Shown here: positions 37,401-47,750 of the stretch, piece by piece
Layout: each line of letters begins with the position of its first letter
Numbering within the stretch: the first letter of the stretch is position 1
NCBI GenBank assembly: GCA_022885665.1
Contig: JAGQDJ010000633.1
Coordinates: 1,794,653 to 1,858,652, forward strand
DNA length: 64,000 bases
DNA from: Triops longicaudatus
Taxonomy: Eukaryota; Arthropoda; Branchiopoda; Notostraca; Triopsidae
Direction: 5' to 3'
Translations under genes and position numbers: made by a program
Notes under the pieces: model-generated
The model's input: only the letters and a program-made list of their open reading frames with translations
Told to the model about the DNA's origin: nothing
Databases searched by the model: none

Positions 37401-40400
37401 AACTTAACGTGCGTTTTAGGATGCGCTTACACTTCAACGGTTGGCGCTGCAAACAAAAGCGTCTTTGTCGGAGGACGAAGAGAGAATACCTGATGTGAAA
37501 GCAGCGGTGCAAGAATTGCTCACGTCCCTCTTTATTGCCGTTTATAATCATCAAGATGAGGAAAGCCGGTGCTATTCAGATTCTCTTGCAGAGTTACCGG
37601 AACATGACGAAGTCAATGGAGTTAAAGTGCGAGGACTGTCTTTGGATCTCATTAAGCGACGATTAGACAAAGGATTGTACAAGAGGCTAGATGCATTCCA
37701 GGATGACATGTTCCTGTGTTTCGACAGAGCACGCCGATTGTCCCGAACAGATTCTCAAGCCTTTGAAGATGCGACTGAGCTTCAGTATCACTTCATTCGG
37801 CAAAGGTTAGTAAAATTTTGACAGTGAATATTTTACAAAAAGTGTGGAAGGAAAACCTATTGTTTACTAGGTGAAATAGTGTGAGCCCGTATAATACTGA
37901 AAGCCACTATGTTATTTATTTATTTATTTTTTTCAGAGACGACTTATGTCAGAAGGGCGAGTTATTGTCTTCGCCTGCCTTAGCGTTTAATGCAGAGGAT
38001 CTAGCCGCGGCTGTAGAAAGTTTACGACAGGAAAAATCAGCACAGGAACAACCAGATGAAGACGTTAATACCACGGACGCTGAAATGGAAGTCGATGGAA
38101 GCGAAAATGAAGTCAAAGCATCTGGCAATCTGAACACGATCTCGTTTAATCAACAAACCTATTGCATTGGAAATTTTGTGTACGTCGAAGCCAAAGAAAG
38201 GAACTTGGAACCTCACATTTATTGTATTGAAAAATTGTACACTGACCCATCAGGGGAGCAGATGTTCCTGGGCAATTGGTTTTGCAGGCCGAATGAAACG
38301 TATCACTTGGCTTCTCGCAAATTTTTAGAAAAGGTATAAAGTCACGAAAATTGAGAACAAAATTAAAGGAAACTGTTCATTACCATGTTATTATATTTTA
38401 GGAAGTCTTTAAGAGTGATGTACGGACACCAACTCCTTTGTCGAAAGTTCTGGGCCAGTGCTACGTTTTATATATCCGTGAATATTTGGTTTCAAAGCCG
38501 GAAGGGTTTCCAGATCGGGATGTGTACCTTTGCGAGTCACGATATTCGACTCGTCAGCGCATTTTCAAGAAGATTAAACTTTGGTCGAACACTATTCCAG
38601 ATACCGTAAAGTTAATACCACGAGAAACGCCAATCGAACCGAAACGTATCGTGTCGGTGTTCCGTGAACGTATCGAAAAACATAAAGAAGAGTTGGCCGA
38701 ATTGGACGAAGAGAAGGTATAGATTTCGTGTAGAAGTAAACGAGATCTTACACAATATCTTCTTAGGGTGTTGAGCGCGTGAAGCCTAATGTATTAGCCG
38801 CTCCTGTTGAAAACTCAGCAAATGAAGGACGGACGTACTACGAACAGCTGACAATTCTTGTTGGCACGTTACGCACCGGAGATTGCGTTTACGTGAGAGC
38901 AGAGAACGGAAAGCAGCTAATGGCTCAAATTGACAGCATGTGGACGAATGCAGAGTTAGTTGCTCCTCTCTTAATTTCTATCCGTTCTGTCTCTAATAAA
39001 CTGTTTTAGGGGGGTGGCTTATTTTCATGGACCATGGTTTGTTACTCCTACGGAAATCGCGCATGCTCCTACCCGTTTATTTTACCGTCAAGAGGTGTTT
39101 CTGTCATCTATTGAAGACACAAATCCCTTATTGGCCGTTGTAGGGAAATGTGCCGTTCTAGAACATCAGGATTATATTGCGTGTAAGTAGCTTAGTAAAT
39201 CTTATCACTTAACACGCCGATTACAAAAGCTGATTTATAACAGCTGATAAGCTTTATTCTCTTTCCACCCATCTTCCTTCCCTCGTTGCTCCCATTTTGC
39301 CTCTTCGTAAAGGCCGACCAACCGAGATAGCCGAACATGACGTTTACATCTGTGAATCCTTATATGAAGAATCGAGACGACAGATAAAAAAGTTGCCTCG
39401 TGAGGGCTTAAAGCAATACGTCCATGGGCCCGCAGTATACAGGGATGAGGTTTACTACTTTCGAAGACCCATTCATCCCCAAAAGGTATCAAGACTTGAG
39501 CTCTTTCCAAGAGTTTAAAGTTAGTCTCTGTATACATGATTTTATTCGTTAGGAATCTTCACCGCTTTTACCTAAAATGTCTGGAAGTATGGCAGTGCCT
39601 GATGTGGATGTACTTTTGGAAGATTCATTAGATGAAGCTCCGCCTTCCGTTGGTTCAGATACTGCCCCAGTTACTCCCATTGCGGTCACTTCAGCTAAAA
39701 AAGTACAGGCTTTAGTTTAAAACTTGCCCTCTTATAATGCATTTCTTACTTTACTGTAGGTAAATAAGCCGCCAACGAAGAAAGTTGTGACTGGGTATAT
39801 TGTCTATTCGAGCGAAGTACGCAAAGGTGTGGCAGCAAACCATCCAGAAGCTTCGTTTGGAGAAGTCAGCCGTATTGTTGGAAATGAAGTCTGTTTCATC
39901 TTGTGCATCTTGCAAGGCAGTTTTTTTTTACTCTTATTGTCTTCGATTTTTAGTGGAGGAATTTACCCGCTCACGAAAAGCAAATATACGAAGAACGAGC
40001 AGCTCGAATGAACGAAGAGAGTGCTGCCGAAGCACGAGCCATGAGTGCCGAAACTGGTGTATCGAGTCCTGCACCAGCTACGCCGGCAGCCGCTCCAGCG
40101 CAACCGCCGCACCCGGATACAGTGTACGACTGTCTTTGGCAAAAATGTGAACAACAGTTCGAAGATATTAACGATCTGACTGACCATCTTTTAAACGAAC
40201 AACAAGGACATTTGCAGACACAGAATTTTGCACCGAATGGTATCGTAAAAGTTCCTCATGAAGCACATTTTGTGACAAACTTCTTTGCTAGAAACTGAAT
40301 TCCAGTGCCAGTGGCGCGGCTGTAGCCGTATCCGTAAAGGTGTGCAACCGTTCCCGAAACATGAGCGTCTCTTGCGGCATGTTCGGGAAATTCATATTCA

Positions 40401-41066
40401 GAAGCAGCAGGGGCGGATAGTTCCCCAGCAAGACCGCGGAAAGTACGTTGTTCTTAGCAGTTTTTGCTGTTGATATGTTACTCAATTTGTTGTGTTGTAG
40501 AAATTTTGTACCTCGAAAACACCCCAAACCCGCAACGCCAGGAGCGCCGGTGGTTGTAAACGTGGCTTCAAGTAATTTGTTCTGAATTCAGTGTCGTCGC
40601 GTATTAACTAAGCCGTTTTTGCGCACGTGTCTAGATGCTAACGTGGTTACAACAGGTGCCACAACGACAACGGTCACAGTAGTCGGTAAACCGCAAGGAG
40701 AGCCTTTGTTCGTCGCAATACCACCTGGTCCTCAACGACTGTTGCATTCTGAAGCTTACATCAAGTATTATTATAGTTAACTTTTGTGAGTTGTTTACCA
40801 AATGTGGTCTTTGTTTTTTTAGGTATATTGAAGGGCTTCAAAATCAGAGTCGTTACATTTCTAGCTGGGACAAATATATGAATCATTCTGCGGTGGCGTT
40901 GGAAACGCCGGCTGTGCCTGACACGGGACGGTTACCGACCCAGTGGGTTAGTCATTTAGAAATGCCGCCAGCTGCCCGACCAAATGCGCCCAATGACATT
41001 GTGAACGCCTTGTGGCTCCTAAGGGATCATATGTTGAAAGACGCCCTCACTTTGGCAAAGCGCTAA
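34404..41066 (+). CDS. PBRM1: Polybromo (PBAF chromatin-remodelling subunit)
   Basis: The acetyl-lysine-reading, targeting subunit of the PBAF SWI/SNF complex in the nucleus. 26 exons, the first 34404-34436 and the last 40823-41066, give 1660 residues with all phases consistent (human isoforms about 1580-1690). Six bromodomains come in order, at about 15-135, 175-300, 360-465, 513-629, 640-730 and 748-860. The acetyl-lysine Asn is visible in the first five (NNAKAFY, RNAVTFN, QNAKHYN, NNCRQYN, DNGCKFN) but absent in the sixth (DRARRLS). Two BAH domains follow (about 934-1060 and 1110-1240), then an HMG box (TGYIVYSSEVRKG to AHEKQIYEERAARM, about 1332-1385). Two C2H2-like fingers (CLWQKC...H and CQWRGC...HVREIH) and the conserved C-terminal HSEAYIKYIEGLQ and WLLRDHMLKDAL segments end the protein. 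The start in MEGRKRRRLDP is followed at once by a donor. Confidence 0.97.
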
Positions 41067-41176
41067 CTCCTTTGAGATGCCAGTGATACCGATGTCCGGC
41101 TGTTTTCAATCTTTTTCAACTTGCTGTTTTTATCTGAAGTCGAGAAGTAGCTGAGAGAGAAATTTCGCAAATTAGA

Positions 41177-41182
41177 AATAAA
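41177..41182 (+). terminator. Poly(A) signal of PBRM1
   Basis: AATAAA 111 bases after the PBRM1 stop. It lies only about 80 bases from the RBMX2 stop on the other strand, so the two 3' ends probably meet or overlap. Confidence 0.6.
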
Positions 41183-41260
41183 TGCATGATGAATTTATGA
41201 AAATCGTAACTAAGAATTTGAAGGCCATGTATTTCGTCCTCAACAATGATTTGTTTTTTA

Positions 41261-43090
41261 TTATTTTCTGTCACGACTTGATCTGTAGTCATCACGATCG
41301 CGCATATCACGGTGACTTCTTTCGTCTCGGTTTTTTTCTCTACTACTGTAGCCCTTATCGCTACAATGGCGGTCGTGTTTGTAACTGCGGTCCCTGTCAT
41401 TGGAATCCCTGTACCGACTTGACTTTTGATCATCCCTTTCTCGTTGAGAATCGCGGTCGTCTTGTTTCGTTTCTCGTCCAGAACGTCGCTCGTATTTTGC
41501 AGAGTCATCACAGCGATCACGCTCCCTTTCCGATTTTCGATCATCTCTTTCATGCTTAGAATAGCGGTCGCTGTCGTCCTTGTCCCGCCTATTTTTTTGG
41601 TCATGTTTCTCACGATCAACACTGTGGTCACGCTCCCTTTCGGATTTTTGATCGTCTGTAATCCGTCTTCGATCGTGACGTTCGTCCTCCTTGGAAGACC
41701 TTCGCTCTCTTCGTGTGTCCTGTGAATTTCGGCGATCGCTTTCAGGTCTACGATCATTCCTTTCACGGTCAATATTACGGTCAGCCACCTTCTTCTGATT
41801 TTGATAATCAGTTTTCCTCGCGGGCTCTCGATCGCCGCCTCTTCGTTGTGAATCTAGGTCATAACGGTCCCTTCCAGAATTTCTATAACCCCTCTCTCGG
41901 TCGAAATTGCGGTCCTCAATATCTCTATTCCGATAGTGCTTTTGACTTTTCTCTCTGTCAGAGCTAGCGTCACGGGGTTTGCTGCTCTGGTAGTGATCTG
42001 ACAATCGTTTTTGGGATTCGTCGTCCGATAGGTTATCTCGGCGTTCTTCCTTTATTGCGCTAAAATTCCCTTTGTCTTTAGAGCTGGAACGCGTTGGTTG
42101 TTCGTCTTCTGATTCGCTGCTCCATGACGATTTCTTTGCTTTCTTTTTCTTCTTCTTTTCTTTCTTTTTCTCTGAACCCGAGTATTAGTATTCCTCAAAT
42201 GCATTCAATTTCTTGACCTTACTTTTCTCTTTTTGTTCTCCGCTTTCAGACTTTTCATCTTGGCGGGAACCTTCGTCGTGCTTTCTTTTACTGCCTTTTG
42301 GCTCATAAAGTGCCGCAGCTGCAGCCGCCGCGCTAGTTCCTGGCCCACACCCTTCGACTATCAACATCTTGGCTTCATCTTCCAACTTGTCGGGGTCTTT
42401 CGGTGGCTTGTAATCAGCAACATGATCCACTCTGATAGTTCTTCCGAGTATCTGTAAAATTGCAAATTCATTCTTTATTTGCCCGAATATTTCTCAATAA
42501 TTACCTTAATTCCATTAAGATTATCGACAGCCAATACTGTACTTCGCTGGTCTTCATAACATAGGAAGCAAAATCCCTTACTCTTGCCGGAAACTTTGTC
42601 TCTTACCATGTTAATATTCACAGGTTCCCCGTACCTAATAAGATACACAACATAAGTTAAGGCTCTCGCATGCAAACATTTTTTTGTCTGTGCGTTGTCC
42701 GTATTTCCATGCCCGAAAGGACTAGTACTAATAATAATTATGATAATAATATCGTGAGTCTACTGTGGGCGAATTGGTCAGAAAACGGAACGAAAACACG
42801 GGAAGGGAAATAAAGAATAGGCCATCTAAGACAGTTTTAAGTCTTATATCATATTACCGTTTACTTACTGAGAAAATACGCAAATTACATCTCCCTCTGT
42901 CAGATCGTAAGGTAAACCACCTATGAATACCCAGGCGCTTCCTTTGTAAACGTCGTGCCATGATTTCTTTTCAATACCCAACTCCAACTCTCTCTGGCTA
43001 AGCTTCTGGATATTTTTCGTCTGCCTAGAGAAGGAAGTCACTATTACTACGAACATAAGTCGAGATTTAAAATTACGTTAGCGGATTCAT
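41261..43090 (-). CDS. RBMX2: RNA-binding motif protein X-linked 2 (spliceosomal RRM protein)
   Basis: Homologue of the activated-spliceosome and RES-complex protein (yeast Ist3/Snu17). Exons in order: 43090-43077, 43024-42869, 42634-42505, 42451-42223, 42171-41261, giving 479 residues. The first coding exon is only 14 bases, giving MNPLT as in the human protein, which fixes the start. RRM: RNP2 VFIGGL (about 37-42) and RNP1 KSKGFCFL (about 74-81), with the family block CYEDQRSTVLAVDNLNGIK. The last exon codes for about 300 residues rich in Arg, Asp, Ser, Glu and Lys (RERDDQKSSRYRD-like units), much more charged and longer than in vertebrates. The 51-base intron before that exon contains TACTAATAC as branch site. 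If it is retained, translation stops after 188 residues and the whole charged tail is lost. Long open frames on the opposite strand here are composition artefacts. Confidence 0.95.
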
Positions 43091-43306
43091 AATGATGGCG
43101 ACTTCAAGCGTGCTTCTATTTTTACCGAACCTCGGGCTTGTGTTTACATTGAAAACGTACTATGTCCACCTAAAAGCTGAACCGGAATAAGTAAAAGTTC
43201 GCTTTCAACAAGAAAAAAATATTTTAGAAAGTTTTACCGTTAGAATGCGCCAAGGTCTAGTATTTTGGTCTGATTCTGGATATACCCAGAAATCCGACAA
43301 GGGCAA
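43091..43306. promoter_or_regulatory. Compact divergent promoter, RBMX2 / SPATA2 homologue
   Basis: Only 216 bases separate the two start codons on opposite strands, so both genes must share this segment or have upstream untranslated exons overlapping each other. It contains ATAATGATGGCGAC near the RBMX2 end. No TATA box is evident. Confidence 0.5.
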
Positions 43307-45291
43307 ATGGTAAATAATTTGGTAAATTTTGTGGCACAATTTCATATGCTTAGTTGGTATGTCTTCTAATGTAGGGTACGATAGCATTGCTTGATCCGGT
43401 GGAACAATTATGGCTGCAAATCGACAAACTGCACCTTGGTTTCCTTCAAACCGAAGAATGTGCACAAAAATTGGAATTAAAACGAAAGCTTGAAGGTAAA
43501 TTTTGATTAATGTATGTATAATTTTTAAAGTAAAAATATCAACATGTTGTAGAAAATATGCGGGCTTACCTTAATCTTGTTCCTATGGAGAGAAGATTTT
43601 ACTTTCGTATAACGGGCGAAATCTTGTATGGAAATGTGTTAAAACATGGTGCTCATTTCAGCCCCTACTTGGCTGGTGTAGCTTGGGATACACTGCACAC
43701 GTACGCCAATAACCTGCTGACCCAGCCTTGGAGAAAAGAGTTTCGAGAAATAAAAGTAATTTTCTTTCGCAATCCTAAATTTGCAGTTATTAAATTATCC
43801 CCCGTGTAGTTGTACAGTGGAGCTTACAAACACCTGGTCGAGTCCCAGGTTTGGAAAGCAGAGCACATTCTGTATGTCATGGGGTATAACCGAAGTAATT
43901 CGTGGAATTTGGTGCATGAAGGACCGGTGGATCCTGACCGATTGGCTCTTATCTCTAGGGACTGTTTGTTGGCACGTACCGAATGCGAAGTAATGTATTT
44001 GGGCATATAGATTTCCCAATTATAGTCTAATACATATTTTGTGGTATAATAGCTTCTAGGACAAGTATGGGAAGGCTTATCTTCTAAAGTTCCCTGTTCC
44101 TGGGAAGAGATTGTTGCTTTTCGGCAAGACTGTGTAGGCTCCCCTTCGCACGCTATCCGGGCCCTATCCTACCGTTACCACCAGCGGCAAGCTATGCAGT
44201 CAAACTTATACCCAAACAGCGAACCTGATTTCGCCTTCCCACATGTCCTTCATCCTCACCAGATTTATCCGTATACAATGCCTAATTGTAACCCCTATAC
44301 TACTCATTTTCCAAGTGCCGTTCCAAATGTTCCACCAGTAACTCCTGTTCCGAACTCTGTTGTAAAAGACACTTCACTCCAAAACTCGGGCAGCGTGCGA
44401 TCTGAGCGTGTACCTCCCATCGAAGATCTTTTAAGCGACATGAAACTGAGCGACAAGTCCCGTACAAACACCTGGGAAAGCTGGGAGTATGTTTATAACG
44501 ATCTGGCAAATCAGGGCTACTCGAAAGACTTGGGAGAAAGGGGCGATATTTTAACGAGCGGATCCAAGACCGAACCCCGGAGAAAGAAAAGCAGCACAGT
44601 GAAGTCGCCTCCTTTCTTAGGCAATATTGACTTGGAAACCCTTGAGCGACTGTGTTATGAAGATTTGGGTAAACCTACAGCTACCTGTAGGAAGGTGGAA
44701 AAACCGCCGAAAATGAACGAAGCTTTGAAACGCGTTCGAAAGGAAGAAATGAAAACTAGCGCCGTCCAGACCGACGTGTCTGAAATAACACGTCGTACTA
44801 GTGTCTATGACAACATCGGTACGCAGACGGAGCCGCTTAGTAATCGCAACTCTCCAGATACGATGCCTTTGAACAGGGTACAAAAAGCTGACTATGTGTC
44901 GACCAGTACTACTGCGCGTGGTCACCTTGCTGAATATACTCCGACAGTAAACGGTCCAATTTCGACGAAAATCGAGGGAAGAAAAGGGAAAAAAGAGAAA
45001 GGAAGCGAATCGGACGTAAGTGTCACAACCACAGGCGTTGACGAAGTTGATAGAGGAAAAGGCAAGCGATGCCTAGGTGCCACGTGGCAATGTGTCACTT
45101 GCACGTATCTTAACCCTTTGGATAACCAAGTCTGTGAAATGTGCGCGAAATCTCGATCACACGGCCCGGAGTCTACTCCGCTAACTTCAGGGGGAAAAGA
45201 GTGTGCTAACTGTACTCTTATTAACCCTCGTTCAGCACGAAATTGTGAAGTTTGTTTAGCCAGTTTGGAAGATTCCCCTACCTACATCTAA
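43307..45291 (+). CDS. SPATA2: SPATA2 / Tamozhennic family protein (PUB domain, two RanBP2 zinc fingers)
   Basis: In vertebrates SPATA2 bridges the deubiquitinase CYLD to the linear-ubiquitin ligase HOIP through its PUB domain. Drosophila Tamozhennic is the fly relative and affects Dorsal nuclear import. Exons: 43307-43309, 43375-43495, 43553-43755, 43810-43989, 44053-45291 (581 residues). The PUB-like region is recognised by QPWRKEFREIKLYSGAY, ILYVMGY and ARTECELLGQV (about 20-190). A long disordered part holds two possible LC8 (dynein light chain) anchors, SAVQTD and IGTQTE. Two RanBP2-type fingers follow, WQCVTC...CEMC (about 513-535) and KECANC...CEVC (about 551-572). The proposed start is an ATG abutting a donor (ATG then GTAAAT). 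It is the only phase-0 solution I found, and a missed upstream exon is possible. Confidence 0.85.
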
Positions 45292-45431
45292 TTTATGTAC
45301 GTTTGAGAGTTGTCATTTTCTGAAACTTAATTCTATTTGTGGTGAAGTCTCTTGCTAACTAGTCATTTTAAAAATGTTAATAATGACATAGTCCCAAAAG
45401 CCCTAGCGATATTTTTGTGCTCTTGAAATGC

Positions 45432-45437
45432 AATAAA
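45432..45437 (+). terminator. Poly(A) signal of the SPATA2 homologue
   Basis: AATAAA 140 bases after the stop codon, followed by a T-rich TTTATTCTCCTG stretch. Confidence 0.65.
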
Positions 45438-45810
45438 ATTTATTCTCCTGTTGAAATCTCGCCGTAATCTTGACCAGATGAGGATATCAAACAAGTTGAG
45501 TTTCGCAACAAAATCCTTTAGCTATGCTGAAATCTCTAATCGCAAATTAAAGCACTGTGGATAATAGCTTTACATACGAAAGGAATTGAAGACAACAAAC
45601 TGACATTTCAGCCGATAACCTTTAACGTCATCGAATTGATAATATAACACGTTGGAAATCGTATTCCTACTTTTAACAAAAGACTCGAGATAGAGCACTC
45701 CACGAATTAAGGTTTTGTAAGAGCAAAAACATGCAAAACGTTGTGTATAAATTCGCCGGTTGACTTGTCTGTTCTGTTGCGGAAAAATTGTACGTGGTGT
45801 CATTTTACCT

Positions 45811-45822
45811 CCCCCCCCCCCC
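45811..45822. repeat. Homopolymer run of 12 C
   Basis: Twelve consecutive C in otherwise A/T-rich intergenic DNA, preceded by CCT. It is a slippage-prone site, so its length may vary between individuals or be misread. Confidence 0.85.
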
Positions 45823-46894
45823 AAATTTCGTCGTTACGAACGTATAGGATACACGATCACGTCGATAGATACGGTTCAAGGTAACACAAATTTGGTTCCT
45901 TACTTCATATTCGTTTAGTTTTCTGTGGTTCACTTTCATATAAAGTAAGAGTGCTAACTTAGACGTTTAGCCTATGGTTTAGCCTTAAATTGTGTTAAAA
46001 AGTCGGAGTTTTCATGCGCATTGTATTCTTTGCCACTAAACATTACACCAGAAAATAAATCGAGCGTAGAGCAAGAATTGTACTCAATTCGCTACAGTAA
46101 CCGCACATCTGCAAAAGGAATACAAGTTGTAAAGAAACATCGATATTTCGAGAATATAATTTTTCCGTTTCTGCGTGCACCATAGCTTTCTCCTCAACAC
46201 CATAAATTCAGTTTTATCAACGATTATCATGATTAGCCGACCCCGTTTACACTTCTCACTGACTCTACCAGTTTTGGACATTCCTTTTAATAATAATGAA
46301 ACGAAGCCACTATGGTAAACGGAAAGAAACAATAAGGAAATAGTTTGAGATTTTCGGAACTCGGATATGTAGCCGAAAGAGCATTGTAAAGTGTACATGT
46401 AATAATTAAAAATTTTCAGCTTATATTGTGTTAATTACGTGTATTTGTTTAATTAATTAAATCTATCAGGATTATCGAGATTTCCAGGCGCGTGTGTGTT
46501 CTCAATATCTCAATAAGGAAATCGAAACAAAAGGAAAAGAGAGTCGAGATCGAAGGAGATGGAAATAAGCCTACAATGACGTAAATTATTTACAGTTCCG
46601 TCTTTTCCTTATTTCTTAAACATTTCAAAGGCCTTTACGGAATCTCGTCCTGTATGAGGTACTTTCGATACCTATTCAAGTTTTTTGGCGGTTGTACGGG
46701 TTGGGTTCAGCTCCGCCTACGGCTCCACCCTCGTAGTGATGTAGGCGTGCTTTATATTAGCGTGACGCAACAGTTTGTTTTGATATGTTCTGTGTTCCAT
46801 TGTAATTTTTCACTTGCTTGGTCATGGTAAGTGTGACTTAAATTGCCGTCGATTTTTCCTGGACATATCTTACTGAATTCTCGTGCGTCTGAAT

Positions 46895-47497
46895 ATGTCA
46901 TCAACAGGCAGCTCCATTCTGCCTATTTATCACGAAAAACAGAGACTGCAATTGTGCGCTTGCCATGCTTTAAACGCTCTCTTCCAGGACCCTAATGCGT
47001 TTAGTCAGGCTAGTCTTGATGAACTTAGCAATCAGCTTGCCCACTTTTCCTTTATTAACCCCCACCGCTCCTTTCTTGGCCTGGGGAATTACGATGTGAA
47101 TGTGCTTATGCTGGCTGTCCAACAAAAAGGATGTGAAATGTCTTGGTTCGACAAAAGACGAAGTCCGAAGGACATTGAGTTGCGCAAGGTTACCGGACTT
47201 ATTCTGAACGTCCCTTGCAATCCTTTCTTAGGCCTCCTGACTTTACCTTGGGAACGCAACCATTGGTTGACGCTCAAATGCGTTCAAGGCGCCTATTATA
47301 ATCTCGACTCGAAGCTCAGTGGTCCAGAGCTAATAGGTGGTCCCGAAGATTTGTGCGCCTTGATGGAATATCACATTCAGCAGAAGGACCACGAACTCTT
47401 TGTTGTTTATCCTAAGGAAAACCGAAGTTGTTGGCTTTCCAGTAGCGACGGGACAGCAACCTTGGCATTTCCCGAAGAAACGGACAGTATTAATTAA
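46895..47497 (+). CDS. JOSD2: Josephin-domain deubiquitinase (JOSD1/2 type)
   Basis: A small cysteine protease of the Machado-Joseph disease family that consists of little more than the Josephin domain. It is a single exon of 200 residues (human JOSD2 188). The pattern IYHEKQRLQLCACHALNALF gives catalytic Cys at about C21. INPHRSFLGLGNYDVNV is the conserved middle block, ERNHWLTL gives the catalytic His at about H123, and YYNLDSKL the acidic partner at about 136-138. It has no ubiquitin-interacting motifs, unlike ataxin-3. The start is the ATG at 46895; an in-frame GTG lies just upstream but is not a credible start. No membrane segment or signal peptide is present. It is the only intron-free coding region among the large genes here and ends 253 bases tail-to-tail from CRELD. 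Confidence 0.95.
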   Translation: MSSTGSSILPIYHEKQRLQLCACHALNALFQDPNAFSQASLDELSNQLAHFSFINPHRSFLGLGNYDVNVLMLAVQQKGCEMSWFDKRRSPKDIELRKVTGLILNVPCNPFLGLLTLPWERNHWLTLKCVQGAYYNLDSKLSGPELIGGPEDLCALMEYHIQQKDHELFVVYPKENRSCWLSSSDGTATLAFPEETDSIN

Positions 47498-47750
47498 TTT
47501 ACTGGCGTGTATTTCTTCAAAGACTAGAACGGGATCCGCTACAATTCAATCCGCGAGTCAGTCTTCGGTTCCTCGTCACTGGCTAAAAACAGTATGAGTT
47601 ACATGAATCCAAGCAACTTCAGCAGACCAAAAAGAAAATACACAGGAACTGAGATCGGGGTACAAACAAGGAAGCCAGCAATGCTAAGTCAAATCCATTG
47701 TAGAAAAGAAGTCTGGACAAAAAAGTCCGAAGCCCTCTAATAGTCAACCG

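Larger units (their letters stand above)
45292..46894. other. Intergenic region, SPATA2 3' UTR and JOSD upstream
   Basis: Contains the SPATA2 poly(A) signal at 45432, a 12-base C run at 45811-45822 and about 900 bases with no recognisable coding sequence. The last 100 bases are the presumed JOSD leader, including an ATG-GTAAGTG donor-like site near 46824. Confidence 0.6.

Noticed and set aside
41182..41967. Long plus-strand open frames opposite the RBMX2 tail
   Set aside because: They are the complement of the repetitive Arg/Asp/Ser codons on the minus strand. Their low-complexity composition mirrors that repeat and they have no start context or splice sites of their own.
42185..42222. Early stop after KKLNAFEEY as the true end of RBMX2
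   Set aside because: A 51-base intron with a perfect TACTAATAC branch site removes it and continues in frame into the charged tail typical of the family. The short form is kept only as an isoform hypothesis.
46883..46894. Upstream GTG as the JOSD start
   Set aside because: Nuclear genes very rarely start at GTG, and the ATG at 46895 gives the normal family length.
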